Shown: piece by piece, positions 1-6,349 of the stretch
Layout: every line of letters begins with the position of its first letter
Position numbering within the stretch: position 1 is the first letter of the stretch
NCBI GenBank assembly: GCA_002430605.1
Contig: DJBY01000144.1
Span: 19,593-27,411 of the forward strand
Source of the DNA: Opitutia bacterium UBA5964
GTDB taxonomy: Bacteria > Verrucomicrobiota > Verrucomicrobiia > Opitutales > Coraliomargaritaceae
DNA length: 7,819 nucleotides
Direction of reading: 5' to 3'
Program-made: the position numbers and the translations under genes
The notes under the pieces: model-generated
Told to the model about the DNA's origin: nothing
What the model saw: the letters and a program-made list of their open reading frames with translations, nothing else
The model's database searches: none

Positions 1-3
1 GAA

Positions 4-24
4 AATCACTAAGCTACCTTAGCC
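4..24 (-). terminator. Possible weak intrinsic terminator after the rhomboid-like gene
   Basis: On the minus strand a 5-bp perfect stem CTAAG/CTTAG with loop GTAG lies 5 bases after the TGA stop of the rhomboid-like gene (a flanking G-T wobble could make 6 bp). It is followed by TGATTTTC, a poor T tract. The position is right for a terminator but the stem is short and AT-rich, so termination would be inefficient at best. The sequence ends too soon to see what lies further downstream. Confidence 0.3.
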
Positions 25-27
25 AGC

Positions 28-831
28 TCACTCCTCTCGGCAGGGATCACAGATGCACACGGACGCACCATCGACCTTCTTATAACGGAAGTGACGCTCG
101 GGGTGGGTCTTATCCGTCGCTCCGCATTCATTGCAGGTATGAAACGCAGAATTGTCGCGCTCGACCTTTTGTTTGGCAAATTGCGTGCGTCGCTGACGGC
201 TCTCGACCGAGTTGACCAAGTCCTTGCGGAAGAACAGAAAAAAGTTAAGCAACGGCCCGAGGATCGCGATGCGATCACCCCACGACGGCGCGCCCAAAAA
301 AGAGAATGCAGTCAACCCGACCGCTAACCATGCCAGCCACTTCACCTTAACCGGCAGAAAAAACATGATCAGAAATTCGACATTTGGGTGGTTCACTGCG
401 AAGGCAAGAAAGACACTCAGATAGAGAAAGTCGGGAAAGATGATAATCGTGGTCGCAGGCGAAATAAATTGCCCGACAAACGCCGCGAGAATCGTAAGGA
501 GCACACCGCAGAGCAGGTAGACATTAAACCGGAACGCACCCCAGATTTGTTCGAGTGCCGAACTCATCATCCAGAAAATATACCAGAAGAATGCAAGAAA
601 CAGCGCGCTCAGCGCGCCACCTGCAATATTGGGCGGCGAAATCAGAAACGAAAACAAGCGCCACAACTCTCCGCCGAGCACCGCCTTCGGAATCAGAGGC
701 AGGGTTACAAACGAGATCCGCCCACTAATGACCAAAGCATACACCAGCAACTGCGCGATAATAACATACAGCACCACATTCGGCACCGCCCAATGTCCGA
801 AGCGCTTCTCCAGCTTATCTAAGAAAGTCAT
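28..831 (-). CDS. Rhomboid-fold membrane protein with C-terminal cysteine cluster, probably not a protease
   Basis: A 267-residue inner-membrane protein. It has about six hydrophobic segments (roughly residues 18-37, 57-66, 72-90, 103-122, 127-146, 150-203 in two parts). Two features recall the rhomboid superfamily: GELWRLFSFL at 54-63, matching the usual GExWRL motif after TM1, and LEQIWGAFRF at 93-102, matching the LExxxGxxRF motif of the L1/TM2-3 region. The catalytic GxSG of TM4 is not seen; the corresponding stretch reads DFLYLSVFLAFAVNHP. I therefore expect a rhomboid-like pseudoprotease. After a charged linker (202-228) the tail has CNEC at 233-236 and CxCxxC at 259-264, a probable zinc ribbon facing the cytoplasm. 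The ATG start has AAGG close upstream (TAAGGCATG). The gene follows pgpA on the same strand after 220 bases, so a shared transcript is uncertain. The substrate or partner is unknown. Confident as a gene, moderately confident of the fold. Confidence 0.82.
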   Translation of the reverse strand: MTFLDKLEKRFGHWAVPNVVLYVIIAQLLVYALVISGRISFVTLPLIPKAVLGGELWRLFSFLISPPNIAGGALSALFLAFFWYIFWMMSSALEQIWGAFRFNVYLLCGVLLTILAAFVGQFISPATTIIIFPDFLYLSVFLAFAVNHPNVEFLIMFFLPVKVKWLAWLAVGLTAFSFLGAPSWGDRIAILGPLLNFFLFFRKDLVNSVESRQRRTQFAKQKVERDNSAFHTCNECGATDKTHPERHFRYKKVDGASVCICDPCREE

Positions 832-1051
832 GCCTTATCTATCTGAGGCTGTGCGCATGAGCGCAAGCGAAAGACGCGAGCGATCCAACAAGGCAACCGA
901 TACAATCGGATACACGCTTAGTCTGAGCATTTATAACCACCGATCCCCTTCGGTCTCTAGAGGACACCAAGGACACGGGTAGTTTAAAATCAACGCATCA
1001 GCGGGCTTAACATGTAGTAGCCCAAAGAACTCGGCCACAAGCAGGCTCTGC
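832..1051. other. Intergenic gap between pgpA and the rhomboid-like gene
   Basis: This 220-base stretch shows no convincing coding frame. It holds several small inverted repeats: CCGAT/ATCGG at 897-909, ACCGA/TCGGT at 939-954, GGGCT/AGCCC at 1003-1023 and GCAG/CTGC at 1041-1051. It also holds a fragment resembling a dispersed repeat (separate entry). On the minus strand the 1003-1023 hairpin is followed about 12 bases later by ATTTTAAA, so it might weakly end pgpA transcription. None of these stems is followed directly by a T tract. Confidence 0.5.
931..979. repeat. Fragment resembling a dispersed GGACAC-type intergenic repeat
   Basis: The stretch contains AACCACCGAT (935-944) and then AGGACACCAAGGACACGG, in which AGGACAC occurs twice with a 9-base period (961-967 and 970-976). 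The minus strand reads GTGTCCTTGGTGTCCTCT. This wording resembles the AACCACxxAGGACAC / GTGTCCTTxGTGTCCT family of intergenic repeats that I recall from many environmental bacteria, where copies lie between genes. Only a short, partly degenerate copy is present here, and a small hairpin (939-954) separates its two parts. The family assignment is from memory; copy number in the genome is not visible. Confidence 0.45.
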
Positions 1052-1585
1052 CTAAAAGAAGAAGTGCAGGATCAGGTGCAACACGATGCAGGACGCAATG
1101 GCTGCGGCGAGATCGTCGATCACGCAACCGATGCCACCGGGAAGATTCTGCAATTTCGAAATCCCAAATGGTTTGGCGATATCAAAGATCCGGAAGAGCA
1201 CGAAGCCTGCAAGCAACACTGGCCAGCCACCATGCTCGGCAACAAGCCCTTGCGGCCCATTCATCCCGAGGAAGACCAGAGGCACGGCGATCCACTCATC
1301 GAGGATGATCATCCCCGGATCACGCATTTGCAGGCGACGCTCCGCAGTATCGCAAATCGCCACCGCGAGATACGTCAGCAACAGCATATACAAGAGATAG
1401 CCCAGCGGCGTGGCATTGTGAAACAGCACGGCATACAGCCCAATGCCCGCCACGCTGCCGACCGTGCCTGGCCCTTTTTTGACGAGGCCCAGCGGTCCAA
1501 GTGTCGCGAGGTTCACCACCAACGGTGTCGGCAAGATCTGTGTCCACGGAAAATAGCGTTGTATATTATTCACCTGTTGTTTCAT
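1052..1585 (-). CDS. pgpA: Phosphatidylglycerophosphatase A
   Basis: Removes phosphate from phosphatidylglycerol phosphate to give phosphatidylglycerol, at the cytoplasmic membrane. The 177-residue product shows the PgpA family blocks in order: KKGPGTVGS at 36-44, DPGMIILDEW at 89-98 with the acidic pair D96-E97, and RIFDIAKPFGI at 132-142, followed by LPGGIGCVIDD at 148-158 with D157-D158. These conserved acidic residues are thought to bind Mg2+ in the family. Hydrophobic segments surround them (about 46-80, 98-108, 122-134, 158-175). The length is normal for the family. I chose ATG at 1585; GGGGAGG lies directly against it with no spacing and also encodes the end of PgsA. TTG at 1594 or GTG at 1573 (12 bases from that motif) are alternatives. 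The frame overlaps the end of pgsA by 20 bases, so translational coupling is likely. The upstream partner makes its substrate, which strengthens the call. Confidence 0.95.
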   Translation of the reverse strand: MKQQVNNIQRYFPWTQILPTPLVVNLATLGPLGLVKKGPGTVGSVAGIGLYAVLFHNATPLGYLLYMLLLTYLAVAICDTAERRLQMRDPGMIILDEWIAVPLVFLGMNGPQGLVAEHGGWPVLLAGFVLFRIFDIAKPFGISKLQNLPGGIGCVIDDLAAAIASCIVLHLILHFFF

Positions 1586-2207
1586 CCTCCCCAATGAATA
1601 CCGACCAATATTTGGTCATATATTTCGTGCCAGACGACACTGTCAGCACCGCCGCCAACACAAAGCACGCGACGCCCGCCCAATGCAGGATCTCATCAAA
1701 CGATGCCCCGAAAATATCTGGCAACAAGTTTGGGAAATCGACACGAATCGCGATCGCTAGCAGCAGTAGAATTGCTGAAACAATTTGAAACACGGTTTTG
1801 TTCTTACCGGATTTCTCGGCGGCGAGAATGATACCCGAACTAGCGGCGACAAGCCGCAGGCCAGTGATTAAGAATTCTCGGCTTAGAATCAGCAGTAGCA
1901 GCAAGAGCGACCAGAAGCCGGGCAGCTCACCGAGCACCACCATCGTGATGAACAAGCCGACCATGAATATCTTGTCGGTCAGCGCATCCATTAACTTGCC
2001 GAAATTGGAAACGATTCCCTGCTTGCGGGCATAATAGCCGTCCGCCCAGTCGGTAATTGCACCGATCACAAACAGCACGAAGGCGGCGGTGCTGGCACCC
2101 GTCACCGGCAGATAGAGCAGAGCCACCACCGCAAAGATGATCGGAATACGAGAGAGCGTCAAAAGATTCGGAAGATTCACAGCACTAGGGTGGCGATTCC
2201 CCTCCAA
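1566..2207 (-). CDS. pgsA: CDP-diacylglycerol--glycerol-3-phosphate 3-phosphatidyltransferase (PGP synthase)
   Basis: Makes phosphatidylglycerol phosphate from CDP-diacylglycerol and sn-glycerol-3-phosphate, the committed step to phosphatidylglycerol. The complete CDP-alcohol phosphotransferase signature is visible: D53-x2-D56-G57-x2-A60-R61-x8-G70-x3-D74-x3-D78 (numbered from the TTG at 2207), whose aspartates bind the metal ions. SRE at 109-111 and KTVFQ at 137-141 also fit PgsA. Hydrophobic segments lie at about 21-52, 81-108, 115-130, 138-155 and 175-191. The open frame begins at TTG 2207 (213 aa). However, PgsA proteins typically begin near the NLPNLLTLSR block, so GTG at 2180 (204 aa) is at least as likely. 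A GGAGGGG motif lies 18 bases before that GTG, too far for normal use. pgpA follows in an overlapping frame. It is divergent from coaD. Confidence 0.95.
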   Translation of the reverse strand: MEGNRHPSAVNLPNLLTLSRIPIIFAVVALLYLPVTGASTAAFVLFVIGAITDWADGYYARKQGIVSNFGKLMDALTDKIFMVGLFITMVVLGELPGFWSLLLLLLILSREFLITGLRLVAASSGIILAAEKSGKNKTVFQIVSAILLLLAIAIRVDFPNLLPDIFGASFDEILHWAGVACFVLAAVLTVSSGTKYMTKYWSVFIGEDETTGE

Positions 2208-2208
2208 C

Positions 2209-2220
2209 TGGGCTAGCCCA
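2209..2220. promoter_or_regulatory. Perfect 12-bp palindrome in the pgsA-coaD divergent region
   Basis: TGGGCTAGCCCA is a perfect, gapless palindrome just before the furthest possible pgsA start, within the region between two divergent genes. Such symmetry fits a dimeric regulator site, but no second copy and no known operator match is visible. It could be chance. Confidence 0.25.
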
Positions 2221-2286
2221 AAATGCGGAGACTGATCCGTCTGGGTAAATTAGACAATGAAGCCGCCGCTACATTTCCTAAATACC

Positions 2287-2314
2287 GTTAAAAGTTGGAC
2301 TTCTAGCGTAATAT
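2287..2314 (+). promoter_or_regulatory. Weak candidate promoter for coaD
   Basis: TAATAT at 2309-2314 is a fair -10 box 21 bases before the coaD ATG. Sixteen bases upstream, GTTAAA at 2287-2292 is a poor -35. TTGGAC at 2295-2300 looks better as a hexamer but sits only 8 bases from the -10, too close. If the -10 is real the leader is about 15 bases and contains no Shine-Dalgarno motif. Confidence 0.25.
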
Positions 2315-2335
2315 GGACTCAATCCGCCCTCTATC

Positions 2336-2821
2336 ATGAAAATTGCAATTTATCCGGGCTCTTTTGATCCGATCACGAATGGGCACCTCGATGTCATCAA
2401 CCGCGGTCGACACATTTTTGATAAGGTGATCGTCGCGGTGGCTCGTAATCCAAGCAAGGACCCACTGTTCACGCCCGAAGAACGTGTCGAGCTGATCAAG
2501 GAGAATGTGAAAAATCGCCCCAACATTGAAGTGATCGCATTTGATGGCTTGGTCGTTGACCTCGCAGAGGAGCTCAATGCGGTCGCACTGATCCGTGGCT
2601 TGCGCGCAGTGTCTGACTTCGAGCATGAGTTTCAAATGGCGCAAATGAACCGCCACTTAGATGATCGTATCGAGACGATCTTCCTGATGCCCAACGAGCG
2701 CTATTTCTTTACCAGCTCCAACCTCGTCAAACAGGTATTCAAATTTACCGATCGCGAAAAACACTTGATCCCGGCCAACGTGCATGCCGCACTCTCCATA
2801 AAGTTCGGGCACAATCAATAA
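2336..2821 (+). CDS. coaD: Phosphopantetheine adenylyltransferase
   Basis: Catalyses ATP + 4'-phosphopantetheine to dephospho-CoA + PPi, the penultimate step of coenzyme A synthesis, in the cytoplasm. The 161-residue protein has the usual length and every diagnostic block of the nucleotidyltransferase fold: YPGSFDPITNGHLD at 6-19 containing the TxGH motif (T14-H17), VARNPSKDPLF at 36-45, LIRGLRAVSDFEHEFQMAQMN at 85-105 and the ATP-binding SSNLVKQV at 127-134 (family form [ST]SSxxVR/K). The start ATG gives the canonical N-terminus MKIAIYPGSFDP; no Shine-Dalgarno motif precedes it. The MFS transporter begins one base after the TAA, suggesting a shared transcript. It is divergent from pgsA. The assignment is secure. 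Confidence 0.97.
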   Translation: MKIAIYPGSFDPITNGHLDVINRGRHIFDKVIVAVARNPSKDPLFTPEERVELIKENVKNRPNIEVIAFDGLVVDLAEELNAVALIRGLRAVSDFEHEFQMAQMNRHLDDRIETIFLMPNERYFFTSSNLVKQVFKFTDREKHLIPANVHAALSIKFGHNQ

Positions 2822-2822
2822 T

Positions 2823-4172
2823 ATGGCAGCTGACGCAGCACTTTCTACCGATCCCAAACAGGGAAAACGCACGCTGGGAATTATCTTCCTGACACTGTTC
2901 ATTGATCTAGTCGGATTTTCGATCATTTTTCCACTGTTTCCGGCAATGCTGGACTACTACCTGCCGAATGGCGCTGGGGATGGCAGCCTACTTGGACAAC
3001 TCATCGCGCCGCTTTCTGCCTGGGCCGAACGCAGTGGCTCAGGAGACCCGCGATTTATGACGGCGGTGCTGTTTGGTGGCATCCTCGGCTCACTCTACTC
3101 GATCCTGCAATTTATTTGCGCACCGCTGTGGGGTGCTTACTCAGACCGGGTTGGCCGACGCAAAGTGCTGCTAATTACCATCGCAGGTCTAGCACTCAGC
3201 TATGCGGCCTGGTTTTTCGCCGCATCGTTTTGGGTCTTGGTACTGGCTCGCGTGCTCGGCGGCGCGATGGGCGGCAACCTATCAGTAGCCACGGCAGCGG
3301 TTGCCGATAGCACCACGCGCGAAAAGCGCTCAAGCGGCCTGGCGATTATCGGTATCGCATTTGGCCTCGGCTTTATCGTCGGCCCTGGGATCGGCGGTTT
3401 GTTTGCCAAGATCAACCTGCTGGAGATCGCCCCGTCGTTGGGTAAGTTTGGCGTCAACCCATTCTCCATGCCTGCATTAGTGAGCTTCGCGCTGGCACTC
3501 ACTAATCTGATTTGGGTTGCGCGTAGCTTTAAAGAAACTCTTCCAATAGAGAAACGTGGCAAGGAGAACTCCGACCGCAAAGGTGTACCGGTGTTTCGTA
3601 TGTTCAAGAGCCGCTGCTCGGAAACGCGACGCACCAACCTAGTCTACCTGCTCTATATGCTAGCCTTTAGCGGCATGGAATTCACCCTCACCTTTTTGGC
3701 GGTCGAGCGCTTCCAATTTTCACCTGCTCAGAATGGCGGCATGTTCGTCTTCATTGGCTTCGTGCTGATCCTAGTGCAGGGCGGCATCGTCCGACGTCTC
3801 GCTGGACCGGTTGGTGAAAAACGCCTCGCCGTGGCAGGGATCGCTTGCGGCATCGCAGCCTTCCTGATCCTCGCGGTCGCTCTCAACTTAGGACTGTTCT
3901 TCGGTGCGCTCGCATTGATGGCCTTCTCGATCGGGCTCGTCTCGCCGACCCTCAGCGCATTGATCTCGCTTTATACGAAGGAAGCTGAACAAGGGGCAGC
4001 CATCGGCGTGTTCCGTTCGGCAGGCTCACTGGCTCGTGCAATCGGCCCACTCTTGGCAGCCTTCGCCTACTTTGCCTACGGCTCAAAAAGCGCCTATCTA
4101 TTTGGTGCGATCATTGTAATCCTACCGTTACTCTTAGCACTCAAGCTGCCCAAGCCGATCAAACAGTGCTAA
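2823..4172 (+). CDS. MFS transporter of the TCR/Tet (DHA1-like) type
   Basis: A 449-residue major facilitator with about 12 membrane segments, probably a proton-coupled exporter in the inner membrane. After a short cytoplasmic tail, TM1 contains the acidic motif FIDLVGFSIIFPLFP (26-40). Motif A is GAYSDRVGRRK at 104-114. Motif B has R143 in ARVLGGAMGG. Motif C is seen in GIAFGLGFIVGPGIGG at 177-192, with the GP dipeptide typical of drug:H+ antiporters. The TM6-TM7 linker is cytoplasmic and basic (about 236-271). The TM1-TM2 loop (about 42-78) and the TM5-TM6 loop (about 194-216) are longer than in TetA-like proteins. The start ATG is one base after the coaD stop and lacks a Shine-Dalgarno motif, so translation probably depends on coaD. 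A candidate terminator follows. Tetracycline or drug export cannot be claimed: family members carry many substrates. Family sure, substrate unknown. Confidence 0.92.
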   Translation: MAADAALSTDPKQGKRTLGIIFLTLFIDLVGFSIIFPLFPAMLDYYLPNGAGDGSLLGQLIAPLSAWAERSGSGDPRFMTAVLFGGILGSLYSILQFICAPLWGAYSDRVGRRKVLLITIAGLALSYAAWFFAASFWVLVLARVLGGAMGGNLSVATAAVADSTTREKRSSGLAIIGIAFGLGFIVGPGIGGLFAKINLLEIAPSLGKFGVNPFSMPALVSFALALTNLIWVARSFKETLPIEKRGKENSDRKGVPVFRMFKSRCSETRRTNLVYLLYMLAFSGMEFTLTFLAVERFQFSPAQNGGMFVFIGFVLILVQGGIVRRLAGPVGEKRLAVAGIACGIAAFLILAVALNLGLFFGALALMAFSIGLVSPTLSALISLYTKEAEQGAAIGVFRSAGSLARAIGPLLAAFAYFAYGSKSAYLFGAIIVILPLLLALKLPKPIKQC

Positions 4173-4210
4173 TCATTTCCACTCGGCGACGACATGAGTA
4201 TATTCTACTA

Positions 4211-4241
4211 TTGAAAAAATACCGAACGAATCAAATATACG
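4211..4241 (+). promoter_or_regulatory. Weak candidate promoter upstream of fbaA
   Basis: TTGAAA at 4211-4216 resembles a -35 box, and TATACG at 4236-4241 could be the -10 with a long 19-base spacing. Transcription from here would place the hairpin at 4256-4281 inside the aldolase leader. An alternative -10 lies after the hairpin (TAACAT, 4301-4306) but without a good -35. Confidence 0.2.
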
Positions 4242-4255
4242 CTCCTTTTAATACG

Positions 4256-4281
4256 AACCGGCTTTTCTAGCGGTTTTCTTT
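4256..4281 (+). terminator. Candidate intrinsic terminator between the MFS gene and fbaA
   Basis: AACCGGCT (4256-4263) pairs with AGCGGTT (4269-4275) as a 7-bp stem with one bulged G and loop TTTCT. It is followed by TTCTTT. It lies 84 bases after the transporter stop and 40 before the aldolase start. It is most simply the end of the coaD-MFS transcript, but it could act as a leader structure if the fbaA promoter lies upstream. Confidence 0.45.
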
Positions 4282-4320
4282 AACCTGAAAATAAACAAGA
4301 TAACATAACCTAATCGCACT

Positions 4321-5352
<1,032 letters not shown>

Positions 5353-5378
5353 GCACTGCCTCTAAACGCTTTTGATCC

Positions 5379-5417
5379 AGGCCAGATTCCGCATCACGCG
5401 GGGTCTGGCCTTTTTTT
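5379..5417 (+). terminator. Strong intrinsic terminator of fbaA
   Basis: AGGCCAGATTCCGC (5379-5392) pairs over all 14 positions, including two T-G wobbles, with GCGGGGTCTGGCCT (5398-5411) around a 5-base loop ATCAC. A run of seven T (5411-5417) follows. It starts 27 bases after the fbaA stop. The other strand lacks a T tract after the stem, so it acts only for the plus strand. The loop contains the stop codon of the convergent membrane-protein gene. Confidence 0.95.
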
Positions 5418-6206
5418 GCACGCCCGCACGGCTTCCGCACCCCCGACGAACAGGTGCAAATTTAGCCAAAAATAAAGTGCCGCACTCACCGCGATCAACA
5501 GCTCTATAAACTCCGATGTTTTCTGCATAAAACAATCAAACTGCGCCTCAATCGGGACAACATCATTAAATACATCGATCGACGCATGCAGAAGAATAAC
5601 GACAAACCAAGGCAACAGCAACGCAGACGCGCCAACTGACCGGAAACGCGGCAGACGCGCCAACCCGACTCCAACGAGGCCACCTGCCCCATAAATCAGG
5701 CGCAAGATTTCGGAATGCCCCTGCAAACCACGCAAATTATGAATCGTCGTCTCCCCCTGCACATTTAGTCCCCGCAGCACTTCAGGCGTCTCAAAACCGA
5801 ACAACCACTGCCCCCAAGCGACCTCCTCTAGCGCAATAAAAAGCAACGCGACCGAAAAAATCCCATAAAACCCATACACCTCAATAGACGCCCCGCATCG
5901 TCGAGCCCGAAAACCGACAAAGAGCCCGCCAACACTGGCGAATAGGAAAACGACAAAAGTCAACAACTCGACAGGATGATTCTCCTGAAGAATCCATAAT
6001 CCCACTTGGCGTGAATCGGGGTGCACCAATAAAGCAGCCTGAAGACAAAACAAGAGCACAGGCGCAAAAAAAATCACCGCACCCCATCCCCCGGACACGC
6101 CCGCATACGCAAAATCCCACCTCCGAAGCGGCGAGAAATTAACAAATGATTTACATTCCATAACAGCAGACCGTAGCTCAGATCCCGCAGAGCGCAAACC
6201 GAGCAA
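5394..6206 (-). CDS. Uncharacterised multi-pass membrane protein with EEVAWGQ motif
   Basis: A 270-residue frame from TTG at 6206; ATG at 6161 (255 residues) is an equally good start, and neither has a Shine-Dalgarno motif. About six or seven hydrophobic segments lie near residues 40-62, 80-98, 110-127, 170-185, 191-210 and 233-254. Polar residues sit at or between them in a pattern I recall from uncharacterised bacterial membrane proteins: ENHPVE at 76-81, EEVAWGQWLFGFETPE at 127-142, NVQGETTIHNL at 148-158, H207 and SEFIEL at 231-236. The clustered Glu, His and Asn could form a metal or catalytic site near the membrane face, but that is only an inference and I do not assign a function. The last codons are encoded by the right arm and T tract of the fbaA terminator. 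The neighbours are convergent fbaA and the divergent transhydrogenase, so it probably has its own transcript. Confidence 0.85.
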   Translation of the reverse strand: MLGLRSAGSELRSAVMECKSFVNFSPLRRWDFAYAGVSGGWGAVIFFAPVLLFCLQAALLVHPDSRQVGLWILQENHPVELLTFVVFLFASVGGLFVGFRARRCGASIEVYGFYGIFSVALLFIALEEVAWGQWLFGFETPEVLRGLNVQGETTIHNLRGLQGHSEILRLIYGAGGLVGVGLARLPRFRSVGASALLLPWFVVILLHASIDVFNDVVPIEAQFDCFMQKTSEFIELLIAVSAALYFWLNLHLFVGGAEAVRACKKRPDPA

Positions 6207-6349
6207 TTAAAAGGAATGCTCTTTTTCGCCCCCAACCCTTCGCATTTCCCTCAGAATTGACTAATCTCGGTGAAATTCAGACTTGCGCGACCCATTAGAC
6301 GCGCTTACTTTGTAGCATCGCAGAATAAACTTTACTTACCAAAAGCCAA

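Noticed and set aside
897..909. CCGAT ACA ATCGG perfect inverted repeat
   Set aside because: The stem is only 5 bp with a three-base loop and no T tract; chance is likely in a 220-base gap.
388..982. Plus-strand open frames opposite the rhomboid-like gene and running into the gap
   Set aside because: They are highly charged and low in hydrophobic residues, as expected for the antisense of a membrane-protein gene, with no supporting start signal.
1064..1597. A 177-codon plus-strand frame opposite pgpA
   Set aside because: It is rich in Arg, His and Gln without domain signals, and pgpA on the other strand is clear.
2823..4172. Calling the transporter a tetracycline resistance determinant
   Set aside because: The motifs define only the TCR/Tet-like MFS group; there is no resistance context or mobile element, and family members carry many substrates.
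6257..6318. TTGACT at 6257-6262 and TAGCAT at 6313-6318 as a promoter for pntAA
   Set aside because: The hexamers are 50 bases apart and neither has a partner at a usable spacing.
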